The translations under genes were made by a program, and so were the position numbers. This document shows, in pieces, positions 34,930 through 46,960 of a DNA stretch of 64,000 bases. Under the pieces are notes generated by a model. That model worked only from the letters and a program-made list of their open reading frames with translations, was not told the origin of the DNA and did no database searches. The stretch is from Trochalopteron elliotii (lineage: Eukaryota > Chordata > Aves > Passeriformes > Leiothrichidae): assembly GCA_024734555.1 (NCBI GenBank), contig JANPWX010000651.1, positions 2,852,139-2,916,138 of the forward strand, given 5' to 3'. The stretch's first letter is position 1. Each line of letters starts with the position of its first letter.

Positions 34930-37900
34930 CCTCAGTGAAATATTTTAGCACAGTTTAATAACTTTAGCTGAGATGCAAAGCTGAGCCAGATGTAATTGAG
35001 TCACTGAGCACCCCCTGATAAGTGCTACCCTCACTCTTTTCCTGACAGAGGGAAGATTTTATCACACAAATCAAATTAAATAGTACCTGAAGTATTTTGC
35101 TGAACTGAGGCCATGGAAATGTAATTTTTGCTCACTGCATTAAACAGCATAAGGTATTATTTAGCACACCTATACTATGCAGCGTTTCAAAGTTCTAAAA
35201 GGAACTTGGTGTTCACCAAGTTTTTGTGAGGTAAGAATATAGAGAGCAAATCAAAGTGCCATTATGTCACTCCCTAATTGCTGGATCTCTGGGAAGCTCC
35301 CAAGCCTTTGCACTTCCCAGTTACTATTTACATCTGACCACATGAAACAATTAATTCTAACACATGTATTTCAGCACCGAAACCCCTCCTGTCTCCATGT
35401 TGTTGAAAACAAAAATCAACCCACATATCCTGGGAAATGGCATCACTGAACATTTTCAAGGGAAAGAGTATTTTTACATCCCTATTTTCCAAGTGTCTGT
35501 ATTTAGCAGTGCTGGGCAGAAAGTCAAACATTTCCTTTTTGCCTCAGCAGATGCAAACTGCTGAAACTTCTCACGCTCTTGCTACCACCTCACATTAAGA
35601 GAGCAAGAGTAAGTGCTCCTAAGTACTGCAAAAATATCTGCACTGGAGACAGGAACAGCAGATGGATGCTCCAGTCAAGCACTACTTAGTGCCATCAGCA
35701 GAAGCACTCAGGAATCAAGGACACCTGCAAATTAATTTCTTTAGCATCAGGCCTACCACGAGCTGCCTATTATTCTATTATTGTGGCTCTTGCTATTTAA
35801 AACAGTTTTAATGGATCCAAAAGAAGTGTAACAGCAGAGGTCACTATGAAGTATTTCACTGATGTACTTGATGCTGTTTTTCTGTGCTTCCAAAAATACA
35901 ATCAGACTGTTTTAACATAGCTGGTTTATGTAGTAATGAACTTAGAAATATCAAGCAGTAATGAAGATGCTGTACAGACCAGCAAAACATGCTGGGGGAA
36001 TTAAAGAATTGGCGTTTAGTGCTTTAGTGTGTCAGATGATAAATCAAACAGAAAGGCCAGTATTGTTATTAGGAATTAGTTAAAGAAAAGAATTGTTTAA
36101 CACCAAGCATTCAGAAAGTGTTCAAAATAAGGCAATTCAAGAATTATTTAGATATTCATCTAAATATTTTAGAAAATGTTTAAGAGGATATGAATATTCT
36201 TACAAAGCATCCAAATAATTCAGGTTTGTTAAGGACTGAAAATTTGACTTCTGACTCATCTAGACAAATTTAAGCTAGATGGATTAGCCAGTGAGTTCCA
36301 TGTAAAAGTCAAATACAGTTTTTAAAAAGAAGGAAAAAAAAAAAGGGCTGCTAATTAAGCACAGGGTTGGGGGGAAAAAATTGAAGCTGGGAGTATGGAG
36401 ATAGTGCATTTGAGTAAATAGGAACTCTCCATATTTACACATGACCTGACTGGGAATTAAAGCAAAGCATTCCCTCTCTTGCATGTATGACACAGAACTC
36501 GTATGTGTGATAGATAACGCAAATATTGCAAAGGGCATTTATTGAACGTGCAAGGCAATTTGCAGCTTTGTAAATTTCTCCCAAGCTGGAGAAACTTTTG
36601 AAAGACTGAGCACAAAGAACAAGTTTCATGACAGTGAGACAGAAGAGGTTCAAATTTCCCACTTTAAAAATTATTCTGGAGACCTGAAATGCTCCTTGCA
36701 GGAGCTGGAGCCCCTGTCCCAGAGCTCACTGTGTGGGAGCCATGGTGGCCCCAGGACTCAGGAGCTGCTCTGCTGGAAGGTTCCTTGTTGTGGACACAGA
36801 AGATGAAGCAGAGAAGCAGCAGCAGCCAGAAACCAGGAGGAGGTTTTTGGCAACATTGTAGGAAAACATTTTGAGAAAGGACAACTGGATAGTGAACAGA
36901 CAGACAGGGACAGGGCTGTTATGGCACAGGAGCGTCCTTGGTGACACAGGAAAACATTGGGAAAGAAATCCTGCTGAGGGATCAGGGCAGTGTTGGGGTA
37001 GGGCACATCTCCTGCAGAGTTTGTACAACTGTGCTTTAGTGAAACTATGATACAGAAACCATTTGATTTGTGCAGCACAGGACGCAAAGATTACCAGGAT
37101 TTTGTTCAATTTATAAAGGATTTGAAAGCAGGAGGAATTATGGACATGAGAAAGGCAATTTCTCCACTCACATTCTGGTGAGTTGTGTTAGCCATCCGAA
37201 CCAGAGTATGTGTAAGCATGCAGAAACTGCAGAGAAAGGTCAGAGAAAATGGAGCTGCAAATCAGACTGGCCATAGGCACAGCCTGGAGCCCATCCTGTT
37301 TGACTTGGCCATGTCGAATTCAGTGGGATTTCAAAATCTGTATTAGTTGCTTTGCTTATTTGAATTAAGATGTTTGACAAAAGCAACAGCTTCACAATGG
37401 CAGAGGTTCAGTCCTTATGTCCCTGTTAGGCCTTTTAAGGCATCTGGGACTGTGTTCCTTGGACTGTGTCATGGGATTTACACACATTTGGAACTTTCCC
37501 TCATTGCTGGGTTTTATCTACTCCAGTAGATCTGAGGAATAAATTTACATATGAGTTTGGAACAGTAAGTCCAGTCCACAAGTCACGAGATTTCAACCAA
37601 ACAGGAAAGCCAATAAATTTCTCACTGCTCCAGAAGCCCTTGCTAAGGATGATTCAATTTCAGAGCCCTTGTAAAACAGTGCCATAATTTGTAGTTTCTA
37701 CATTTATTGCTCAGAGGGCAATTTCTAGGCTTTATCTTCCAGAAACAAAGGTACAATGAAAAGGAAGGGAATGCTATAGAGAAGAAGTCACTCAGTTCTA
37801 CCCCTTTATGCAAAAAATTATGCACAGAAGTTTTTTGGTGGAAGTCAAGCTGAAAGTTCAACATCCTTTCTTCACCCCTCAGCTCTCATAGTAAGGTCTG

Positions 37901-39844
37901 TCATTTCACACCATTTCAAGACTGTGATAGATCACAGACCCATTGAAGATCAATTTCTTTTTTCTCTCTGGCCTATAAATTCTTCAGTGCTTAACAACTG
38001 CTAGGATGAGGAGCATCTCCCCCTTACATAAACTTCTATGAAGGAAATAAAATGATCCTGCTGTAATCCCAAATTTGCTTTTTGTATTTGTGTGGACTGT
38101 GAAGTGGTATCGGCTGTTGGTTGAATTTTGAATCCAATTGCCCTCAAGTTTCAGGCAGTTATTTAAATGGTTGAGCAGCAGAGTTTGCCTGAACAAGCAC
38201 ACAAACACCCCCACATCTCTGTGTGTATCCCTGTGCCCCACCCAGAGTGTCTGTGAGGCTGGAAGTGCACCCAAGGCTCAGTGTGGGATGCACATGTGCT
38301 CTTTTATCACCCAAAATCCAAAGTATAGGGTTAAAGCGTGCCTAAGGTTGAGACTCACCACTTAATGCTATTTATTTCCAGCAAAATTGGGTCTGCTTGC
38401 CTTTAAAATAGGCTTTTCCTAAATTTTCCTCCTGGTGTTTCACCTGACTGGATTAATCTATTTTCCACTCAATGGAATGAACCAGCCGTGTGACAAAGTG
38501 GCTGAGAAATCCCAAACAGAATATAAAATTAAAAATAAATTACTTGAAAGCTTGTTACAGCAAAGGATAAAAATACATAATTCTATCCACGAAAAGAGTT
38601 GACTGTCAAAAATTCAACACACAAAGTATATATGAAATATACAATCTGTTTTTTTTCATGTTTGAAAAATTACATTAATCCTTTTAGTGAATTTTTTTAA
38701 CGTGTGGAGTACATTAGTCTGGATTAACGGATGGTGTTTATCATACTTTGTATTGTGGTTTCAGGAAATAGTCTGGCAATGCTAGGTTTCTACAAATGGA
38801 TTTTAAATTAATCAACATCTATTTATGAGAAAGTTTAAACCATTATTAATACACTGTAAATACAGATCTCCTTAGAGCTGACCCCAAGTGTCTACCATCT
38901 GCTCAACTGCTGTAATCACATTTTTAAAGAGCGTGGTCATACATAATGATTCTTCTCAGGAAAGAGCATCCTTAAGTGCATCAGTAACATTTTAAATTCC
39001 ACTTGTGTAATGCAATAATTTCCTACTGCCCTTTGCTAAGGAAAAAAGCATATGGTGGTGACTAAAAGCCAATCAAGCAACTCTTGATTTGTTTGCAGGG
39101 CTGCAAGGATGATGCTTTTTATTTATTTTTAGAAGAAACAACCAAAAAAATTAGCTCACATAACTTTTTTTTTTAAATTGAATGTGAGTATTCTCTCTAG
39201 CTTAAGTAAAGGAGCCCTGATGGTAATACAGACACAGATAATATTAACTCCAAATACAAACTTTGTGGTAACTTGGGATATATTATATGCCTGAATTAAA
39301 GCACATTTTTAGCAAAGGCAGCTGAACCAAACAATTTAATTTGGAGAAGTCCACAAAATCCCTTCTAATCCTCACAAGATGGTTCCAAGTTAACAAACAG
39401 GAGGCATTGGTTCAGAGCTGATGTGTGGGACAAGGACAGCACACCCCAACCCTGCTGGCACACCCGGGCCAGCTCCAGGGAGAACATTTGGGTTCTGTGG
39501 GATCAGTGGGACAGGAGGGCAGTAGGAAGGGGCTCCACAGCAGCCTCCAATCCCTTGGCCCTGTGGGGACACAGCTCAGGGACCACCACACCCTCCCCCA
39601 GAGGGAGAGGACAGCAAAGAGGGAATTACCAGTTTGTAACTTCAATAAAGAGCTTTGTGTTTGTGTTTTACTTTAAAAAACATTTCTATTGGAAGCAAAT
39701 GATGCCTGAGGTTTATTAAACACTGTGATGCACACAGAGCAGCCAAAGTTACTGTGTGGGACTTCCATTAGTGTCCTTATAGGGATCTTAATCTTAGGGA
39801 TAAACAGAATCTCTACCATTAAACCAACTGAGAAAATACTCTGT
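34516..39844. other. AT-rich non-coding stretch
   Basis: The first 400 bp lie inside the long open frame described at 34027. Beyond it is unique AT-rich DNA with an A-run at 36334-36344. 38.4-39.1 kb is repeat-free and has three bicoid-type TAATCC/GGATTA words (38451, about 38676, about 38723) within 280 bp, which could be a regulatory element or chance. No gene recognised. Confidence 0.5.
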
Positions 39845-39940
39845 GTTTAATGTGCTAAGCTTTCCTTGGCAGTGTCGGATTGATGATTGGATTCAATGAC
39901 TTCAGAGCTCTTTTCCTACCTAAAAGATTCTATGAGTCTT
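39845..39940 (+). mobile_element. Old CR1 LINE 3' fragment
   Basis: CCTTGGCAGTGTCGGATTG, GGATTCAATGACTTCAGAG, CTCTTTTCCTACCTAAAAG and GATTCTATGAGTC follow the CR1 tail of the AGGTCTTTTCCAACCT class, including one intact ATTCTATG octamer. It is more diverged than most copies, so it is probably an older insertion. The 5' limit is uncertain by about 20 bp. Confidence 0.72.
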
Positions 39941-39990
39941 CAAATGCTACTAGAAATAAAAATATTTTTAACTGTCCCATTTAAAGCAAG

Positions 39991-40006
39991 CAAACAAACA
40001 AACAAA
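39991..40006 (+). repeat. (CAAA)n microsatellite
   Basis: Four CAAA units inside a longer CAAG/CAAA-rich stretch from about 39983 to 40018. Confidence 0.85.
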
Positions 40007-41007
40007 TGAACAAGCAAAGCCTGAGAGTTACGAGTCCAACAGTTCGTAATAAGATGCAGAGATTTTCATCTGTGAGTCACAAGGTCAAACCCATCAGTAG
40101 CCAGTACTACTAAAAAACTGTCATTCTCATAGGATGCTTTAAAAAACAGTTCAACATGAGACAATTTTATTGTTTGCAGTTCTGCAGGGTTTGCTGATTT
40201 TGCTGCAAATTAGCTTGACAGCCCAGTGTTGATGGACATGGTTTGATTTCACACAAACAGAAGGACTCCTCCAATCCCCCACAATATCCAAGATTCCCAG
40301 GGAACACAGAGCAGAGATTTTACAGACTATGAGGCTGTTGCTGTGTGGACAATGGCCTCAGCAGGGGCACCTGACTGGATGCAGGACCAGGGGCAGGAGG
40401 TGGCTGAAGGGACACAGTGGAAGGGCAGGGAACAAACACAGGCACGGCCCAGGGGTGGGAGAGCTCAGGGGCATTGTTAGAGAGGACTGAGAGGCTGCTT
40501 TGCTGCCAGGAGCTGCTGATTTCTGCCAGGGTTGGGTTGACAGCCCAGGTGGGCTCTCTGCTTCTTCTCCACCTTCCATTTCCCACCTTCACGGGCAGGC
40601 TTGACCTGAGCCAGGCTGGAATCAGGGCAGGAAACAGCCTGCCCTGCTCTCAGATACACAGATGTGGCACTGCACCCTAAAAGACAAAAAAACCCCAACC
40701 CAATCACATTGTCACTTTGCAAACACTTTGAGGAACAGCTTCTTCCAGGGTAATTTTATTGCCACATATGAGATGTGGATCTCATTCCAGCATTGAGCCA
40801 TTAAACTCCCCTTGTAAAGGAGCAGCCCTCACTTCCTCCCTCACTCTTGCAAACCATGGGCAGGTCCTGCTGGATGAAAAGGTAATTCCTGCCAGTAATA
40901 AATACTGAATTCCATAATTCTTGTGTTAAACACAAATTCCTGCAATAGAAAGCATTTCAGAAATTCTACCCCTAGAAGGACACAACAGTTATCCCAGGCA
41001 GCTCTGT

Positions 41008-41040
41008 CTGATAACAGCTGATAACAGCTGGTAACAGCTG
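41008..41040 (+). repeat. 10-bp tandem repeat with phased E-boxes and GATA cores
   Basis: CTGATAACAG twice, then CTGGTAACAG, then CTG. This places CAGCTG E-boxes at 41015, 41025 and 41035, one DNA turn apart, and TGATAA at 41009 and 41019. A CTG, 8 bases, then TGATAA arrangement (41008-41024) matches the known spacing of the TAL1/GATA composite element, though its E-box half is incomplete. A myogenic or haematopoietic enhancer role is speculation. Confidence 0.7.
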
Positions 41041-42572
41041 CTGAGACAACGTCCTGTGAGCAAAGTAATTACAATGAAAGTACAGGTGCCAACTTTTCAG
41101 AGCAACTTCCAGGATCATGAGAGTGGAAGTGTAAAATTTGATCCTTAAGAAGCCTCCTCTTTACTCAATACTATTTACTCAGGATTGCATTTAACAGTCC
41201 TGGAAGACTGAAAACCAACGATGCAGAAAGCACTTGGTAATTTATTTTGCAAAAATCTTCTTAACAGTTTTTGGAAACCACAGCTGGATATCCAGCAGAA
41301 ATTAAATGAAATTTGTATTTTATGACAAGACTGTGTAAAGTTAAGAATGACTAGAAATAGGTTATGGTACCTTTAAAACTTTCTCCAACTGTCACATTGT
41401 TGATTCATACTTATTTTTCTGAAATGCTTTTAAGCATAATATTCAATATTTCACTATGAAATGCAATGGTTCTTTCTTAAAATAAGTCATTTTTTTATCT
41501 ATAATTTCTGCATTTATGTGCATGATTTATCGTGTACTGCACAGATGAAAGAATTCCACACCCCTTTCCTGTACCAGATGGACTCAGTTCCAGTAATTAC
41601 TATTTCATGCTAGTTACTTTTTTGCCTTCATTTTGCTGTAGGATAAATGAAAACACAGGGAATGGTGGAAAATGGAATTTGGCCTGCTGACCCAAATATT
41701 TGTTTACTGAACACAATTTGGAAGGTGTTACCACATCAGAAGAAGCTTTGTTAGTGAGTATCAAGAGCAAGAATTCAATATCACTTGAGAAGAGGCTCTG
41801 CCTACCTGCAGGTTTTGGGACTTGGCAAACAAGTTTATCCCAGATATTAACTGAAGAGTGTGCAAGATTGCCTGCAAAATCTAATGAGACTTTAAAGCGT
41901 TCAGGAATATATAAAGCAATAAGAAAATCTCTGTCACTTCCCAGTGAGAGACTTGGATGCTGTCTAGTTCTACATGCTATAATTTTTGGGAAAATATTTT
42001 TTTGCAAATGATGGGAAGTCAGTAGTTACAGTTACTGCTTACTGTTGACATTAGGTGACTGTTCGTATGCCCAGAATACCACCTACCTCAGCTAAATGGT
42101 ATCTTTATGAAATTAACAGAATGCGGTTACAACATGGCTATAAGAAAAAATATTAACATCAAATTTTGGATTATAATTGGAAAACTGACCTTTGGAAAAT
42201 ATGTTACCACTGCAGCCCTGAACTGTACTGTAAAATGACAACTTTAAGGAGTGAAAGAATGACTGTATTATGCAGTTTAGAAAACGCAGCAAAATACAAA
42301 TAATTATACTCTTTATGTTTCTCTGGAATTCTAAATTAAAAAAACCTTGAGGCTTTCTATGGCCTTCCTCTTGTGAAGCCATTCACATTATTTTCACTCT
42401 TCCAACCTCTTGGAAGAGTGTCTGTCAAACATTTTAAAGCACTCTCAGCAAACCAGATTTGTCTGTCATTACACGGGCAATCTCCGCAGGCCATTGTGAC
42501 AGGTAAAGTAAATAAAGATTTTCCTGGAAACATCTCACAGAAAGATTATTTCAGAGCATATAAATGTTTCTT

Positions 42573-42589
42573 TTGTTGTTGTTGTTGTT
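42573..42589 (+). repeat. (TTG)n microsatellite
   Basis: Five to six TTG units. Minor simple sequence. Confidence 0.9.
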
Positions 42590-42822
42590 AAACAGCGAGG
42601 TTTGATTGAAAACCTTGACATCAGAAGTCCCAAAGTGCATGGCAGCAGAAAGTTTTGAGACCTTTCCACAGGATCCACTTTGATACCTCCTGGTTTCTCT
42701 TGGCTCTATTTCTCTTTAGACTTCTGCCTCTTGTACATTTTGTCAGCAGCACAGGCAATTTTCTTTGCTTTTGGTCCATTGCTGTCCTCCCTAGGTCAGT
42801 ATTTATTAATGTGTGCTGCTGT

Positions 42823-42846
42823 ATGCAAATATAGCTTTATTTGCAT
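42823..42846. promoter_or_regulatory. Inverted pair of perfect POU octamers
   Basis: ATGCAAATA (42823-42831) and TATTTGCAT (42838-42846) are exact reverse complements separated by TAGCTT. Each arm holds the full octamer ATGCAAAT bound by POU-domain proteins (OCT1 and relatives). The surrounding 42.7-43.1 kb is repeat-free and AT-rich. The symmetry is plain in the sequence; POU dimer binding is inferred. Confidence 0.45.
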
Positions 42847-44249
42847 TTCTTAACCATCAGGCCACTCTTGTATCATTAAACTGAATGACATTTTCCAATA
42901 AAAACTCAAAGACGCCTAGAAAAATGTCATCCTGTTGGTATTTTTTGTTCTAAATTAATCTCAAATATCCAATATCTGATTTTTTTTCTGACATGAGTGC
43001 TCAGTTGTAGATTTTCTTCTCATTGCATACATAAAAATTCGTTTTCCATAGAAAATGTTTTGATTGGTAGATGAATGAATAGGCTTCTACAGAGATAAGC
43101 ACAACTATATTGCAGTTGTGTTGAGCCCAGCTGTGCTAAACTACCCCGGATGGAGAACGTGGAACTCGAAGCATTTGGCCAAGTATTTATTTCTAAGACA
43201 TCGAGCTCATTCTCGGTATAGAAGAAGGTAGAGAATTAGAAATTCTGCATCTTCCTCAGTTTGCCAGCGACTGACAATTGAAAATTAAATCCCAGAGGAC
43301 TGAGAGAATCACATGAAGTGAGAGTGTTGGTATAATACAACTTAAAGAATGCCAACACTAATACGGAATGTCTAAATGGGGGAATATCCTCTTGGTTGGG
43401 TGAATGAAGCTGGCAAAACCCTTCCAAAACTTAAACCAGATATGAGGATTACCAAACTCTGGCAAGAGTTTGTGCTAAAAATAAAACTAAAAGCCTCCAC
43501 AATTCTGAGGAGAAGAAAAACACATTTTTATTTGAATACTATTTGTGTCTCAACATAATGTCTTAAGACTAGGCTTATTTAATTATAAATTAAATGCAAA
43601 CTAAAAATAATCAGACTAAGTGTGTTATTTTTTGAGCTAAGCATTCTGGATTGGTTTGTTTTCAGTTTTTTGGCTTAGTTTTTCATTTTGCTGGGAAAAA
43701 GAAATAGGCCTCATTACACAGTGACTCAAAATGATCCAATTCAGCCCAAAATTTTTGGGGCTGGCCAGAGAAATGAGAAGAATGAAGCATTCACACATCT
43801 GTATTTTAGATACCGCTGGCATGCACTGGAAGTCTGAGTCAAGGCTCACTTGCAGAACGATGAGTGAGAATCTTCTGGACAATCCTGCAGCATTTTTTTC
43901 CCCCTTCTCTCTGACAACCATGTAATAAAGTGTGGAAATTGGTGCTTCTTGATGCATGGCAGCCACTCCTGGTCCAGAGCTCTGGGGTTTGCTGCACGCA
44001 GGGAAGGTAAATCCACTGCAAAAACATTTCCTGTGTCCTGGGAGGAAAGGATACAATGACAAAGCAGGTTATTTTTCACAGTTTTATGTTGATCATTACT
44101 ATTCCATGCAGAATCCATCCCCACTCTACCATACAGCCCATCCCCTCGGGGGATGCATTTTGGTACAGAACCACCTCCACACTGCTCACCTGCAGAACAA
44201 CCTCCCCCGGACTCCCATCTTAGCAGAGCAGCTCTTTTCCTCTCCTCCT

Positions 44250-44690
44250 TTTAATTAAAATCTCCACGTCAGTAGCATGTATTAAATCAAGTTCCATTAC
44301 AAGCCCAACTTTCAAGAGTGCATTTTTTTAAGCAGCTCGTATTTTGTCAAGCCTAATTGCTTTAGTTCTAGGCAATATTAGTTGCAGAACAGCCAGTAAT
44401 AACCTTTAGTCCTGGCAAATTTTCTCTCTACCAGAACTCAATCACATAACATAAACAGCTATAAAGGAGGCTTTTTAAAGCTTTATTCATAATGTGTAGC
44501 ACATGCATGTGGCAATGTATATCAGATCACAACACTGAAGGAAATACGAGATTTATCCATGATGTAAGTTATGCCAACATCTAGTAAGTTGAGAGCATTA
44601 ATTTGAATTTAGCTGCATTAGAAAAGAGAGGGGGAAAATGACATGCTGCTTTATTAGTGCAGGCTTTCCCAATTTAATATTAAAACCCAT
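44250..44690. promoter_or_regulatory. AT-rich repeat-free block, candidate enhancer
   Basis: Contains TTTTAATTAAAATC, GCCTAATTGC, CATGCATGTGGCAATG, TTATCCATGATG and GCATTAATTTG, with no repeats. The texture resembles conserved non-coding elements. Not testable from one sequence. Confidence 0.25.
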
Positions 44691-46890
44691 TTCTTGCTCC
44701 CTGAGTGCCGTTGCTCATGGCACCACATTTGATGATGCAACTGAGTGCAGGAAAAGCACACCAGGCTGTGGGCAGAGAGGATCAAGGTGGTCCACGTGAA
44801 GAAATGCACTCTCAGGATCCATGGGGAGGAGGAGAGATTTTAGCTTTTGGGCATGGTGGCACAAAGAAAGCTGCAAGGACTGAAAACCCAGACTGAAACC
44901 CAGGACGGCCCCAGAGCAGCACATGCCCAGGGCTGAGGAACCCCAGGCTCAGACATACCTGGGAGCATTCCCGAGGTGCACAGGCAATGGAAAAGCCACA
45001 TGTTGGCCATTCTGGCTGGCTGGGTGTCCCACAGCAGTCTGGGTTATTCCCAAAAGCCCACCTGTAATTTATGGGGTGTATTTACAAAACGTCTCTGCCT
45101 TAAACCACTGAATTTGTTAATCCCCAGAGATGAGGATACAGTCTTCATATGGCAAGCACACTGCAAGGATTTAATACCAATTTATTTAACTCTTAATCTG
45201 GTATATTTTAAGACAGTCTATTAGAGGAATAGGCCTTGCAGACAGTTTTCAACCTGACTGGTAGTCAGTGAGGAGTCTTCTTAAACCCACCACAGTATCC
45301 TCTCCTAAAAGATGGCCCAGGAACAGAGAGGGAATTTATTCCATCCTGTTGTTTCACTGCTTTTGGTTTAACTCACATAATGAGGTACAAAAAAAGAGAG
45401 AAGAAGAGTGAAATGGTCTGAAATGTTGCAGTGCACAAAGATGTGCTTTGAGAGCAGTAAGGTAAATGCCAAACAAGTTACTGAGACTTTACAAAAGAGA
45501 AAAGGCTGATAATGACTTATATTTTGTAGTTCCACATAGCCCAACTCACCTAAGAGCACTATATAATAAAGAATCTGAAAGGTGGTGATAGAACTTTCCT
45601 TGCAATTTATAAAGTCCCCTAAATCAAAACGACACCATTAATTGCACAAGGAGTGGCTGCAGAGAGGCACCAAAGTGAAAATCTGCAGCTCTGGTTTGAG
45701 TACAAAAAGGCCAAAATTCTCCAGAAATAGAATCTGATGTAGGACCCTTACGTATTTCACCAAAAAGTTTGCTAGTTCAAGCTGAGTTTTTCCAAAAGGT
45801 AATACAATCCTTTTTCAAAGGATCCATTGCCAAGTGCAATTATTTGTGAGCATTTGAGAAGTTCACAGAAACATTATGCATACAAATTCAATTTGAGGAG
45901 TTTTAGGAAGTCCAAATTCATTAGGGAAGGCTGATCACAACTGAAAAGCAATTTGTGACTCTGTCCAGCCAATTTATGAATGTTTTGCAAACCTTGAAGT
46001 GAAATGCTTTAGTAGTTACAAGAATTGATCAGTTCCCGGTGTCTTGGGGTTTGCATAAATACTTGCAATTATTTACATAGAAGAAAAATATTATTACATA
46101 ACAGAAAAAAAGTAAAGCATCCAGGTTATTTTTGAAGTGAAATATGGGTTTATCATTCTTGATGCAAAATTTTCCTCCTTGAAGCACATTGTAGTAGTTA
46201 TAAGGTGTGGTGTATAAAAAATAGGAAATAAAGTATTTTCTTTCTAGAAATCTTCCTAAAGAGGTGCCGCAGAGACAAATTTAATTAAATTTTGTATCTC
46301 TGTTAGTGACTTAATTTCTGTTTCTCAGCTGTTATTTTTATTTGTAATTATTTCTGTTTTAGAAAGAAAAGCTAAACATCATTTAAAGATGAATATACAG
46401 CTAAATATCATTCTGTTTCAAACCCAAATATCCTATTAAAGTACAGTTTTATATTACCTAATGGTACTAATTTCCTGAAGAAGAATGTCAGTAGATTTAG
46501 GATTTGTCTGCATTCCAGATAACAGGACCCCACAGAGTTCAAAACTATCCAAAAAGGGGTGGCTTTATTTGTGTTATTTACATTGCACACTGCCTTAACC
46601 TGCAATTACAGAGGAGTTTTCTTTAGCAGAGACCACAGTAAGAGGAAACCACACTGAGCTGTGCCAAGAAAACTGCTGCCTGTTCCAGTTAATTACCAAA
46701 CGTGTTTCTCCAGCCCAATTTTATCTTTAAAACCAATTTTCAAATTAGCAGCTTGGTCCTTTCCTGACACATCGCCCATGTTATCAGCCCTAAAGGACAG
46801 GGACACCTCAGGGGAGGTGAAAGCAGGAGCTTCATCATTCCTGGCTGTCCTAAAGCAGTTCCTGACTCTTCAGGTCCTTCCTACAAAGCC

Positions 46891-46960
46891 CAGTAGTCCC
46901 CAGTAACTCCCAGTAACTCCCAGTAACACCCAGTAACACCCAGTAAAGCCCAGTAACCCC
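46891..46960 (+). repeat. 10-bp tandem array, seven units
   Basis: Units CAGTAGTCCC, CAGTAACTCC (twice), CAGTAACACC (twice), CAGTAAAGCC and CAGTAACCCC in a row. The neighbouring identical pairs suggest unit-by-unit duplication. The apparent repetitive peptide on the minus strand is a product of the array, not a gene. Confidence 0.95.
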
